Source: Candidatus Sulfotelmatobacter sp.
Lineage (GTDB): Bacteria > Acidobacteriota > Terriglobia > Terriglobales > Acidobacteriaceae
Length of the DNA: 32,182 bases
Direction: 5' to 3'
NCBI GenBank assembly: GCA_030041415.1
Contig: JASHNX010000038.1
Coordinates: forward strand, 1 to 32,182
Shown here: in pieces, positions 24,829-32,182 of the stretch
Layout of the letters: each line of letters begins with the position of its first letter
Position numbering within the stretch: the first letter of the stretch is position 1
Notes under the pieces: generated by a model
Seen by the model: only the letters and a program-made list of their open reading frames with translations
Databases searched by the model: none
What the model was told of the DNA's origin: nothing
Translations under genes and position numbers: made by a program

Positions 24829-25542
24829 ATGTTGAGCATATTGCGCCGTTCTCGGGTCGCGCCGGTTTTCATGCTTTTCCTGTTTGTTGCATCAAACATC
24901 AGTGCCGCGACAAATCACGTTATTGCTTTCGGAAAATGGAATACCGTTCCTTACGTTGCCGATTCTGCCGGGTCGCCGCAAAATAAAGCCCTCACGCTGA
25001 AAATCCGCCCCCTGCTGGTCGACGGCCAGGTCAAAGAGTTTACTTTTGGCCCGACGCACGATGTCACCGACCGGATTCTTGTGGTGCAGCGAGCTTTTCG
25101 TATTAACGACAATCTGCCCCAGGATCCGCCGGCGGTTCCTCATTGGCAATGGCAGCAAGGCGGATGGCTCCTGGTCGATCGAGTCACCGGCCACATTTCG
25201 CCGGTGAACCTCCCTGACTTTGATGCCGCGTCCTCGGTTGTGAGTTGGTATCGCGACTACGCAGCTTATTGGGGGACTTCAGATGACGGCAAGGTCTATG
25301 CGGTCGTGGCTGAAATCAATCATCGCAAGCCGGTCGTGAAAATGCTTCCCGGGGGGAAACCGGCAAGAAACGGCCAGGATTCCGGCGGTGCGGATTGCCG
25401 CTGCCCCACACCGGAGTGGCAAAGATCGCCTCCGCGGGTAACCTTTGAAGTCAATCCATCAGCGAAGAGGACTTACGTGATTCGCGGGCATGCTGGTGAT
25501 CTGCTTACAGGCGAAGAAGCCGAGGAAGAAGCTTCAAAATAA
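24829..25542 (+). CDS. Secreted protein, function unknown
   Basis: This is a 237-residue protein without a family I recognise. A signal peptide is clear (RVAPVFMLFLFVASNISA, cleavage around residue 26). The mature part is beta-rich (HVIAFGKWNTVPYVADSAG; KALTLKIRPLLVDGQVKEFTFG; DRILVVQRAFRINDNL). There is a conserved-looking WQWQQGGWLLVDRVTGHISPVN segment and YRDYAAYWGTSDDGKVYAVV. Near the C-terminus a Cys-x-Cys pair (DCRCPTPEW) occurs, and the end is acidic (EEAEEEASK). The 204-bp divergent gap to the HD-GYP gene contains both promoters, but no strong boxes were found. It is probably periplasmic. Confidence 0.7.
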   Translation: MLSILRRSRVAPVFMLFLFVASNISAATNHVIAFGKWNTVPYVADSAGSPQNKALTLKIRPLLVDGQVKEFTFGPTHDVTDRILVVQRAFRINDNLPQDPPAVPHWQWQQGGWLLVDRVTGHISPVNLPDFDAASSVVSWYRDYAAYWGTSDDGKVYAVVAEINHRKPVVKMLPGGKPARNGQDSGGADCRCPTPEWQRSPPRVTFEVNPSAKRTYVIRGHAGDLLTGEEAEEEASK

Positions 25543-25583
25543 GTACGCAACGCACCGCGAACAGTTGACACACCCTCATTCCA

Positions 25584-26531
25584 CTAACCTGTTTCACCTA
25601 CCGTTATTTCTTCCTGGGGCGTCCTCTTCTCAACCTTGGCGCCGGTCACCAGAACCACTGAGAGCACCACGATGATGCTGCCCACCCCGATGAAACGATC
25701 CACGCGCTCGTGCAGAACCAGCCAGCCGAGAAACACGGCGATTACCGGATTGACATACGCATAAGTCGAGACCTTCGACGTGGGAACATGCTTCAGCAGC
25801 CAGATGTAAGCTGTGTACCCGATCCACGACCCGCAAACGACGAGATAGAGCACCGCGCCGAGGCTGCGGCTGGTCCAGATGACCTGAGGGAAATCTCCCA
25901 CGACAAAAGCCAGAAGAAAACTTGCAGCGCCCGCCACGGTCATTTGCCACGCGGTGGCGCTGAAGATATCCATACCCGACTGCCAGCGCTTCGAGAGGAC
26001 TGACCCCAAAGCCCACAGAAATGAGCCGCCGAGCAGGCTAATGCACGAGAACAACTCGCGGCGTCCCATTTCCGAAGTCACCTGCAACTCCGGCCAGAAC
26101 AGAACAAGCAACCCCACGATTCCCAGCGCCAGCCCGGCTTTTCCCTGCGCCGAAATGCGGTGATGTCCGAGCAGCAACGAATCCAAAACGAGAAACCAGA
26201 GGGGCGTCACCGAGATGATCATCGCCGCCAGTCCACTCGGAACGGTAAGCTCGGCCCACGATAACGTCAGATTGCCGCCCATCAGCAGCAGCACGCCCAC
26301 AATCCCGGCCAGCGCGATCTGCCGCGCCGGATACCACACCCGCCTCTTCATCAGCGCGCAAACCACCAGCATTACCACGCCCGCAATCGAGAACCGCACC
26401 GCACACATCAGCGCCGGAGGAATGCTCTCGACGGCAATATCGATGGCAAGGTAGGTAGATCCCCAAAGCAAATAGACGAGAGCGAACGCCACAATCACTG
26501 CAAACCGGCTTGGATGCTCTTGGGAAGCCAT
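25584..26531 (-). CDS. EamA-family drug/metabolite transporter
   Basis: This is a 315-residue inner-membrane transporter of the 10-helix DMT superfamily, YedA-like. Two EamA repeats are visible: residues about 10-150 (ALVYLLWGSTYLAIDIAVESIP with the WGS motif, LMCAVRFSIAGVVMLVV, GNLTLSWAELTVPSGLAAMI, VTPLWFLVLDSLL) and about 160-300 (LFSCISLLGGSFLWALGSVL, WIGYTAYIWLLKHVPTSKV, YVNPVIAVFLGWLVLHERV). Such proteins export amino acids or other metabolites; the substrate is not evident. The C-terminal tail is short and charged. It is transcribed convergently with the secreted-protein gene ending at 25542. Confidence 0.93.
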   Translation of the reverse strand: MASQEHPSRFAVIVAFALVYLLWGSTYLAIDIAVESIPPALMCAVRFSIAGVVMLVVCALMKRRVWYPARQIALAGIVGVLLLMGGNLTLSWAELTVPSGLAAMIISVTPLWFLVLDSLLLGHHRISAQGKAGLALGIVGLLVLFWPELQVTSEMGRRELFSCISLLGGSFLWALGSVLSKRWQSGMDIFSATAWQMTVAGAASFLLAFVVGDFPQVIWTSRSLGAVLYLVVCGSWIGYTAYIWLLKHVPTSKVSTYAYVNPVIAVFLGWLVLHERVDRFIGVGSIIVVLSVVLVTGAKVEKRTPQEEITVGETG

Positions 26532-26651
26532 GGAAGAGGAAGATCAAAAGATTATCAGACTTGGCTCGGTGCCATGTTTCTGGCAAATTACTTCCAAAGC
26601 GGACCGTTACCAAAGGAGCAAAAGGGGGTTCTCACGGATTGAACCGCAAGC

Positions 26652-26657
26652 TATAAT
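26652..26657 (+). promoter_or_regulatory. -10 box in front of a possible small gene
   Basis: TATAAT (26652-26657), with TTCTCA (26629-26634) 17 bp upstream as a fair -35, gives a start near 26664, just before the ATG at 26667. Confidence 0.5.
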
Positions 26658-26666
26658 GGATAAGCG

Positions 26667-26816
26667 ATGTCGACAGTAAGCGATGCTGTGCAACGTATCC
26701 AATTCGTGCTATCGGCAGCCCTCGCGGGCGAACTCGCACCTTCCCGAGTGCTGGCTGCACTGTCTCGTGTGTCCGCGTCGTTATCGGGCAAACCTTCCTT
26801 CCCGCCTGCGTCCTAG
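26667..26816 (+). CDS. Possible 49-residue small protein
   Basis: This short frame in the 425-bp gap between the transporter and the class III aminotransferase encodes MSTVSDAVQRIQFVLSAALA followed by 29 more residues ending GKPSFPPAS. It has a mildly amphipathic or hydrophobic helix (about 8-38), Ala/Ser/Leu-rich, and no family I recognise. In support, a TATAAT promoter and a GGATAAG element sit right before the ATG. Against it, the frame is short, and conservation cannot be judged here. The rest of the gap (26817-26956) shows only the ribosome-binding site of the aminotransferase. A small RNA from the same promoter is an alternative. Confidence 0.35.
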   Translation: MSTVSDAVQRIQFVLSAALAGELAPSRVLAALSRVSASLSGKPSFPPAS

Positions 26817-26956
26817 CCTCTTCGGCAGCGACTAGTTTTTATCCCTCAGCAATTCTTCTCATCTCTGCGTGCGCTTGAACCAGAGCCGCGCGTTTTGAGA
26901 TCGCGCGCCACTGACAACCCGCAGACTGCGAACTGACAGCTGCCACGGAGGATTCC

Positions 26957-28345
26957 ATGATGACCAAAACCATGACCGCCACTGCTCCCGAGAAGAACGC
27001 CACTGGGTCCGCCGCCGGACCGAAGATCAAAACCGCTCTCCCCGGGCCGAACGCAAAACGCGTGCTCGCCGGCGATCAAAAAGTCATTTCGCCCTCGTAT
27101 ACGCGTTCCTATCCGCTGGTCGCCAAAAGCGGACGCGGCATCGTCGTCACCGACGTCGACGGCAACGAGTTCTACGATTTTTCCGCCGGCATCGCCGTGG
27201 TTTCCACCGGCCATTGCCATCCCGAGGTCGTCGCCGCCATGCAGAAGCAAGCGGGTGAACTGATTCACATGTCGGGCACGGATTTCTATTACGAGAGCAT
27301 GGTGCAGCTCGCCGAGCGCTTGTCGAAGATTGCTCCCATGCCCGGCCCACACAAGATCTACTATGGAAACTCCGGTGCCGAGGCCATCGAGTGCGCGATG
27401 AAACTCGCCAGGTATCACACCAAGAGACAGAACATCATCGCGTTCTTCGGAGCATTCCACGGACGCACCATGGGCGCGCTCTCTTTGACGGCTTCCAAGC
27501 CGCAGCAGCGCCGCCGCTTCGCGCCACTCGTTCCCGGCGTGACGCACATTCCCTATCCGGATCTTTATCGGGGACGCAAAGATGCTGCCCAAGATCCAGA
27601 TGTCTTTGCCCTGAGCTGCGCGCGCTACATCGAAGACAAGCTTTTCAGGACCACGCTGCCTCCAGAAGAAGTCGCGGCAATTTTCGTTGAGCCGGTGCAG
27701 GGTGAAGGAGGCTATGTAGTTGCTCCTTCCATCTTCATGCAGGAGCTGCGGCGCATCTGCGACCGCCACGGCATCATGCTGGTTCTAGACGAAGTGCAGA
27801 GCGGCGTCGGCCGCACCGGCAAGTGGTGGGCCGTGCAACACAGCGGTGTTGAGCCGGACATGATCTGCATCGCCAAAGGCATCGCCTCGGGCATGCCGCT
27901 GGGCATCACGCTTACGCGATCCGAGATTATGGATTGGGTTCCCGGGTCGCACGCCTCGACCTTCGGTGGCAATCCGGTCTGCATCGCCGCGGCACTGGCG
28001 ACGCTCGATGTCATCGAGAAAGAACATTTGCTCGAGCGCTCGGCAGAAGTCGGTGCGCACATGCTGACGCGAATGACAGACTGGCCGTCGAAGCTGAAGC
28101 TCGTGGGCGATGTTCGCGGCCGGGGATTGATGATCGGCGTCGATATTGTGAAAGACAAGGCGACAAAAGAATACGCGGCTGCTGAGCGCGATTTGATTGT
28201 CGAGAAGGCGTTCGAGCACGGCGTGCTCTTCCTCGGCTGCGGCCCGAGCTCGATTCGCCTCTGCCCGCCGCTGGTGGTAACGAAAGAGCAAGCCGACGTT
28301 GCCATGGACGTGCTGGAAGAGTGCATTCGGGAAGTCGGCAAGTAG
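26957..28345 (+). CDS. Class III aminotransferase (4-aminobutyrate/acetylornithine type)
   Basis: This is a PLP-dependent class III (omega) aminotransferase of 462 residues. It has DGNEFYDFSAGIAVVSTGHCHP (68-89), YYGNSGAEAIECAMKLAR (135-152), FHGRTMGALSLT (168-179), EPVQGEGGYV (245-254), LVLDEVQSGVGRTGKWW (275-291, Asp278), and the Schiff-base Lys307 in CIAKGIASGMPLG, then STFGGNPV. The first 40 residues are an Ala/Thr/Gly-rich extension. Relatives transaminate 4-aminobutyrate, acetylornithine, or branched-chain and other amino acids, and motif reading cannot separate these. GGAGG lies 5 nt before the ATG. A strong 12-bp hairpin follows the gene. Confidence 0.92.
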   Translation: MMTKTMTATAPEKNATGSAAGPKIKTALPGPNAKRVLAGDQKVISPSYTRSYPLVAKSGRGIVVTDVDGNEFYDFSAGIAVVSTGHCHPEVVAAMQKQAGELIHMSGTDFYYESMVQLAERLSKIAPMPGPHKIYYGNSGAEAIECAMKLARYHTKRQNIIAFFGAFHGRTMGALSLTASKPQQRRRFAPLVPGVTHIPYPDLYRGRKDAAQDPDVFALSCARYIEDKLFRTTLPPEEVAAIFVEPVQGEGGYVVAPSIFMQELRRICDRHGIMLVLDEVQSGVGRTGKWWAVQHSGVEPDMICIAKGIASGMPLGITLTRSEIMDWVPGSHASTFGGNPVCIAAALATLDVIEKEHLLERSAEVGAHMLTRMTDWPSKLKLVGDVRGRGLMIGVDIVKDKATKEYAAAERDLIVEKAFEHGVLFLGCGPSSIRLCPPLVVTKEQADVAMDVLEECIREVGK

Positions 28346-28361
28346 TTGTCTTGTGAACGTC

Positions 28362-28392
28362 CCCACTCAAGCCAGAGGCGGGCTTGAGTGGG
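28362..28392. repeat. Extragenic palindrome after the aminotransferase
   Basis: CCCACTCAAGCC (28362-28373) and GGCTTGAGTGGG (28381-28392) are perfect 12-bp arms around a 7-nt loop. There is no following T-run, so it is either a hairpin that protects the mRNA end or a member of an interspersed REP-like family. Confidence 0.65.
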
Positions 28393-28510
28393 CTACTTGC
28401 CCTTCGCCAAATTCAGGCGAAAGCGTCGGGCAACATGTGTTTTCCAATTCGGGAAAGCCCCTATCAAATTTCCAACAGATTCCTGTAGGTGAGGACTGAA
28501 GCTGAGTACA

Positions 28511-29008
28511 GTGGTCACAGATATTACTGTGTCCTTCGGTCCATCTTTCCGTCGCAAGCTCGCCGGCCTTCCCACGCAAACCATTATTCGCTTCCTCGAC
28601 TGGCTTGCCGAGCATACACTTCCACCGGAAAAAATCGCTGCTCACCAGCGAACCGGACGCCGAGGCGAAGAAGCTGCTTATTTTTATCTAAGAAAACTCG
28701 GCTACATCATGGTTGCGCGCAACTTCCGGTCGCCACGCTGCCGTGGAGAAATCGACCTGATCGGATGGCAGGAAGACGTGCTGTGCTTCATCGAGGTGAA
28801 AACCCGCACCACGCGCGACGTGAAACCGGGCGAAGCGGCTGTGGATGAGCATAAGCGCCGGCAGATCGCCGCGGTTGCGCGAGAGTACCTGCGCCTCTTT
28901 CCACTTTCGTGCCAGTGGAGATTCGATGTGGTCAGCGTATACTATGACGAATCGCAAGCCAGCCGGCCGCAGATTGAAGTATTTCGTAACGCCTCCCTAA
29001 AGGGGTAG
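28511..29008 (+). CDS. YraN/UPF0102 endonuclease-fold protein
   Basis: This is a 165-residue protein whose core (about 44-165) is a UPF0102 (YraN) domain with restriction-endonuclease-like fold. Visible are GRRGEEAAYFYLRKLGYIMV (49-68), then the catalytic-type Glu-Asp and Glu-x-Lys pattern in RCRGEIDLIGWQEDV and CFIEVKTRT, and the C-terminal WRFDVVSVYYD. The cellular role is not settled; related genes are often near 16S rRNA methyltransferase RsmI. The start at GTG 28511 adds about 45 residues compared with typical members of 120, and has no strong ribosome-binding site, so the true start may be inside. It is followed by galT within about 41 bp. Confidence 0.85.
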   Translation: MVTDITVSFGPSFRRKLAGLPTQTIIRFLDWLAEHTLPPEKIAAHQRTGRRGEEAAYFYLRKLGYIMVARNFRSPRCRGEIDLIGWQEDVLCFIEVKTRTTRDVKPGEAAVDEHKRRQIAAVAREYLRLFPLSCQWRFDVVSVYYDESQASRPQIEVFRNASLKG

Positions 29009-29049
29009 AATCAAAAATTCGTCCATTCTAATCATTGAGGTTGGGAGAA

Positions 29050-30090
29050 GTGCCTGAGCTTAGAAAAGATCCGATTGTTGGCCGCTGGGTCATTATTTCC
29101 ACCGACCGCGCCAAACGTCCCACAGACTTCGCGCGCGAGAACGTTAAATTGAAGGGCGGCTTTTGCCCCTTCTGTTACGGAAACGAAAGCAAGACTCCCC
29201 CAGAGATTCAGGCATATCGGCCGGGTTCGAACGGCGGACCGGCTTCGCAACGCGACACTCCGGGATGGACTGTCCGCGTGGTGCCGAACAAGTTTCCGGC
29301 ATTAGGCATCGAAGGCAATCTCAACCGGCAGGCCGAAGGCATGTTCGACCGCATGAACGGCATCGGGGCGCATGAAGTCATCATTGAAACTCCAGATCAC
29401 AATGCGAGCCTGGCCACTTTGCCGCCGAAGCGCATTGAAGATGTTCTGTGGACTTTCCGCGACCGCATCCTCGATCTGAAAAAAGACCGGCGCTTCAAAT
29501 ACATTCTGCTGTTCAAAAATCACGGCGAAGCAGCTGGTGCTTCGCTCGAACACGCGCACTCGCAATTGATCGCGCTACCGATTCTGCCCATCAACGTGAC
29601 GCAGGAACTGGAAGGCGCGAAGCAATACTTTCTTTACAAAGAGCGCTGCGTCTTCTGCGACATTCTGCGGCAGGAAATGGAGAGCGGAACGAGAGTAGTG
29701 GCCGAGAACGAAAACTTCCTCACCGTTGCGCCGTATGCGCCGCGATTTCCGTTCGAGACGTGGATTTTGCCGAAGCAGCATGAGTCAGCGTTTGAAAATT
29801 CTTCGTCGCACATGTTCGAGAACCTGGCGAAGGCGCTGAAGACGCTGCTGATCAAGGCTGACCGGGTGCTGGATAATCCTCCGTACAACCTGGTAATTCA
29901 TACTTCGCCGGCGCAGGACCCGACCAACGACCACTATCACTGGCACATCGAGTTCATGCCGAAGCTGACCAAGACGGCGGGATTCGAATGGGGAACGGGC
30001 TTCTACATTAATCCGACGCCACCGGAAGAAGCAGCGAAATTTCTGCGCGAGGCCAGCGTGGAAGAGCCGGTTCCGGCGACAGTGGGATAA
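29050..30090 (+). CDS. galT: Galactose-1-phosphate uridylyltransferase
   Basis: GalT exchanges UMP between UDP-glucose and galactose-1-phosphate. The 346-residue protein, taken from GTG 29050, starts with PELRKDPIVGRWVIISTDRA, as many bacterial GalT proteins do. GAGG lies 9 nt upstream. A TTG at 29035 would add five residues. CPFC (39-42) is a metal-binding cysteine pair. The His-x-His active site is in EHAHSQLIALPILP (about 172-185), and a second pair is in YHWHIEFMPKL near the C-terminus. CVFC is a further cysteine pair. The gene may form an operon with the preceding YraN gene. Related enzymes may use other sugar phosphates, so specificity is inferred. Confidence 0.93.
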   Translation: MPELRKDPIVGRWVIISTDRAKRPTDFARENVKLKGGFCPFCYGNESKTPPEIQAYRPGSNGGPASQRDTPGWTVRVVPNKFPALGIEGNLNRQAEGMFDRMNGIGAHEVIIETPDHNASLATLPPKRIEDVLWTFRDRILDLKKDRRFKYILLFKNHGEAAGASLEHAHSQLIALPILPINVTQELEGAKQYFLYKERCVFCDILRQEMESGTRVVAENENFLTVAPYAPRFPFETWILPKQHESAFENSSSHMFENLAKALKTLLIKADRVLDNPPYNLVIHTSPAQDPTNDHYHWHIEFMPKLTKTAGFEWGTGFYINPTPPEEAAKFLREASVEEPVPATVG

Positions 30091-30115
30091 AAGTTGTCCG
30101 TCTAAACTAAGCCGG

Positions 30116-30152
30116 TGGGTGGCCCACCCAGCACGGTTTTGGTGGGCTGGGG
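30116..30152. repeat. GC-rich extragenic palindromes after galT
   Basis: TGGGTGG (30116-30122) and CCACCCA (30124-30130) are perfect 7-bp arms around one base. A second, overlapping pair CCCACC (30123-30128)/GGTGGG (30141-30146) follows, so alternative hairpins are possible. The sequence shares the CCCAC/GTGGG theme of the palindrome at 28362. Confidence 0.55.
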
Positions 30153-30211
30153 ACATTTTTCGCGGAACCTGATTCGCCTTGTGAGCATCGAACCGATAGC
30201 TCACTCCTTCT

Positions 30212-30793
30212 ATGAAGTCCCTCGATGAATACCTAGGCGACGCCGAAGTCGCACACGGACATCTCTGCGCAGGACAAGTGCTTGGCGTGCGGCTGGCGAT
30301 GCTGGGTCTCAAAAAGCTGGGCATTGACGATCCGCAGGGGAAGGATCGAAAAAGACTGGTGACCTTCGTTGAGATCGACCGCTGCGCGACCGATGCGGTT
30401 GCTGTCGTGACTGGCTGCCGGCTAGGAAAGCGGGCGCTGAAATTCCGCGATTGGGGAAAGGTCGCGGCTACGTTCGTCGATGTGAGCAACGGAAAAGCCA
30501 TCCGAATCGCGGCTAAAGAATCGTCGAAAGCACTGGCATGCGAGAAGCACCCGGAAATCGAAGACAAGAATCAGCAGCAGATGCTGGCGTATCGCGAAAT
30601 CAGCGATGACGATCTGTTTAGCTGCCAGTGGGTGAAGGTTGAGCTTCCGGCGGAGGAATTTCCCGGCTACAAGGGCGAAAGAATCGTATGCGAGGAGTGC
30701 GGTGAAGGGATCAACTTTCGCCGCGAAGTGCGTGTGAAGGGACGCGTGTTGTGCCGGGCTTGTGCGGGAGAACGGTATTACGAGCCGGTATGA
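30212..30793 (+). CDS. FmdE-like protein with C-terminal zinc ribbon
   Basis: This is a 193-residue protein of the FmdE family (formylmethanofuran dehydrogenase subunit E). Typical features are the N-terminal AHGHLCAGQVLGVRLA (His15, His17, Cys19), DRCATDAVAVVTGCRLGKR, the core LFSCQWVKVELP, and a C-terminal zinc ribbon with Cys160, Cys163, Cys181 and Cys184. In methanogens the protein belongs to a tungsten or molybdenum dehydrogenase. In bacteria the family is often found alone and its role is unclear, so methanofuran metabolism is not claimed. No other subunits of such an enzyme are encoded nearby. It is convergent with gatA (10 bp apart). Confidence 0.88.
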   Translation: MKSLDEYLGDAEVAHGHLCAGQVLGVRLAMLGLKKLGIDDPQGKDRKRLVTFVEIDRCATDAVAVVTGCRLGKRALKFRDWGKVAATFVDVSNGKAIRIAAKESSKALACEKHPEIEDKNQQQMLAYREISDDDLFSCQWVKVELPAEEFPGYKGERIVCEECGEGINFRREVRVKGRVLCRACAGERYYEPV

Positions 30794-30802
30794 GACGCGA
30801 CG

Positions 30803-32182
30803 TTAATGCGCGAATTGTTCGTAGGCGTGGGCCAGACGCAGAATCGTGCCTTCGTCAAAATGCTTCCCTAGGATCTGCAGGCCGATCGGCAACTTTTCTT
30901 TCGTTTCGCCACAGGGAATTGAAATACCCGGAATGCCGGCGAGATCGGCAGTCACCGTGTAAATATCTGCCAAATACATCGCCAGCGGATCGTTCGATTT
31001 TTCGCCGAGACGAAATGCGGCAGTCGGGCTAGTGGGCGTGACAATCGCATCGACTTTCGTGAATGCTTCTTCGAAGTCGCGCGCCAGCAGCGTGCGGACT
31101 TTCTGCGCCTTCAGGTAGTACGCATCGTAATATCCTGCGCTGAGCACGTAGGTGCCGAGCATGATGCGGCGCTTCACTTCGGCTCCGAAACTTTCGTCGC
31201 GGCTGCGCCGGTACATTTCTGAAAGGGACTTTACGCCGCGGGCGCGAAAGCTGTAGCGCACGCCGTCGTAGCGGGCGAGATTGGAAGAGGCTTCCGCAGT
31301 CGCGATCACATAATAAGTTGGGATTGCGTACGGTGTGTGGGGCAACGACACGGGGATGATTTCGCAGCCCAGGGCCTTGAGCTTGTCGATGGCCGATTCG
31401 ACAGCGTGGCGGACTTCATCGTCGAGGCCCTCGCCGAAATATTCTTTTGCGATCCCAAGCTTCAGGCCATGAACGGGCTTTTCGAGTTCGGCGACGTAAT
31501 CGGGAACTGGCACGTCGGCGGAGGTCGAATCCATGGGATCGCGCCCGGCAATAGCTCGCAGAATCGTAGCCGCGTCTTTCACATTCTTTGTCAGTGGTCC
31601 GATGTGATCGAGCGACGAGGCAAACGCGATCAGGCCGTAGCGCGAAACGCGGCCGTAAGTTGGCATCAGCCCGACGACGCCGCAGAAAGATGCGGGTTGA
31701 CGAATCGATCCGCCGGTGTCGGATCCGAGGGCGGCGATCGCCATGTCGGCGGCGACAGCGGCGGCGGAACCGCCGGACGAGCCTCCGGGGACACGAGAGA
31801 GATCGCGGGGATTGCGCACGGGATGAAATGCGGAGTTTTCGTTCGATGAACCCATGGCGAATTCATCGCAGTTGGTTTTGCCGAGAACTACGGCGCCGGC
31901 GGATTCCATGCGCGCGGCGGCGGTGCAATCGTAGGGAGGGATATATTTTTCGAGGCTCTTTGAACCGGCAGTGGTGCGAATGCCGCGCGTCGACATGACA
32001 TCTTTGATCGCAACTGGTACTCCGGCGAGCGGCGGCAGCGGCTTGCCTTCGGCTGCGAGGCGATCCATCCGATCGGCCTGCTCGAGCGCTTTCTCCTTGC
32101 AAAGAGTCAGATATGCGCCGATCTCTCCATCTTTTTTTTCAATCTTCGCGTAGTGCTCTTCGGCAAGCGCAAGCGCCGTGGT
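30803..32182 (-). CDS. gatA: Aspartyl/glutamyl-tRNA amidotransferase subunit A, 5' end outside the window
   Basis: GatA is the amidase subunit of the GatCAB complex, which converts misacylated Glu-tRNA(Gln) or Asp-tRNA(Asn). The frame is open from the stop at 30803-30805 to the window end, so the start codon is beyond base 32182. The ATG at 32068 is internal: the 38 codons before it continue the family ([20 protein letters not shown]). The Ser-cis-Ser-Lys amidase site is visible in [14 protein letters not shown] (catalytic Lys) and [20 protein letters not shown], followed by [17 protein letters not shown] and [20 protein letters not shown]. The C-terminal half includes TPTSPTAAF and [14 protein letters not shown]. 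459 residues are visible, so only a few are missing. gatB and gatC are not in the window. Confidence 0.96.
   Translation of the reverse strand, partial: TTALALAEEHYAKIEKKDGEIGAYLTLCKEKALEQADRMDRLAAEGKPLPPLAGVPVAIKDVMSTRGIRTTAGSKSLEKYIPPYDCTAAARMESAGAVVLGKTNCDEFAMGSSNENSAFHPVRNPRDLSRVPGGSSGGSAAAVAADMAIAALGSDTGGSIRQPASFCGVVGLMPTYGRVSRYGLIAFASSLDHIGPLTKNVKDAATILRAIAGRDPMDSTSADVPVPDYVAELEKPVHGLKLGIAKEYFGEGLDDEVRHAVESAIDKLKALGCEIIPVSLPHTPYAIPTYYVIATAEASSNLARYDGVRYSFRARGVKSLSEMYRRSRDESFGAEVKRRIMLGTYVLSAGYYDAYYLKAQKVRTLLARDFEEAFTKVDAIVTPTSPTAAFRLGEKSNDPLAMYLADIYTVTADLAGIPGISIPCGETKEKLPIGLQILGKHFDEGTILRLAHAYEQFAH

Noticed and set aside
26846-27769. 307-codon minus-strand frame opposite the class III aminotransferase
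   Set aside because: It is fully antisense to an enzyme with all catalytic motifs; it has no recognisable domain.
27712-28341. Ser-rich 209-codon minus-strand frame
   Set aside because: Shadow of the same aminotransferase; low-complexity composition and no ribosome-binding site.
29785-30567. 260-codon minus-strand frame over the end of galT and the FmdE gene
   Set aside because: It covers two well-supported plus-strand genes and the intergenic palindromes; no family resemblance.

Overview
The window looks like chromosomal DNA of a soil-type Acidobacteriota (Terriglobia/Koribacter-like). This is inferred from the moderately GC-rich sequence, the PadR plus HAAS-domain membrane protein pair, the many small secreted proteins with no recognised family, a secreted FG-GAP propeller with Hydin-type repeats, and dense mixed-strand gene packing. 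I see no phage, insertion sequence, CRISPR array, rRNA or tRNA. Most genes are housekeeping or metabolic.

Layout. 1-3585 (minus strand): mannose-1-phosphate guanylyltransferase (3' end cut by the window), mannose-6-phosphate isomerase, a rho-independent terminator, then coaD and a class I aminotransferase overlapping by 4 bp. 3675-4766: a padR/HAAS membrane protein pair with a 30-bp dyad directly in front of padR. 4815-7053: recA and thiL, divergent. 7122-9931: a secreted protein, a STAS anti-sigma-factor antagonist, and small proteins including an NTF2-like secreted protein and an ABM-fold monooxygenase. 10063-13658: parB, parA and rsmG on the minus strand, then a divergent GbsR/MarR-type regulator. 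The 351-bp gap between rsmG and parA holds two 16-bp palindromes that resemble a diverged parS centromere. 13765-18586 (plus): a YqgE/AlgH protein with an unusual signal peptide, a RibD/DHFR-fold reductase, a seven-bladed FG-GAP propeller protein, and two uncharacterised proteins.

18621-22595: a LysR regulator divergent from leuA, then a VOC protein and leuB. This is a leucine-biosynthesis block in which LeuA lacks the C-terminal allosteric domain. 22624-24624 (minus): a dolichyl-phosphate-sugar-synthase-like glycosyltransferase and an HD-GYP response regulator. 24829-26531: a secreted unknown and an EamA transporter. 26667-30793 (plus): a possible 49-residue small protein, a class III aminotransferase, a YraN nuclease-fold protein, galT and an FmdE-like protein. 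30803-32182 (minus): gatA, with its 5' end outside the window.

How they work together. ManC and ManA make GDP-mannose precursors. GalT and the glycosyltransferase add further nucleotide-sugar and envelope functions. ParA, ParB and the palindromes form a probable ParABS segregation locus in the rsmG-parA-parB order often found near chromosome origins. The LysR/leuA/leuB block supplies leucine. The most interesting points are the parS-like palindromes, the feedback-domain-less LeuA, the exported AlgH-family protein, the PadR operator, and several genes whose -10 boxes sit so close to the start codon that leaderless transcripts are likely.
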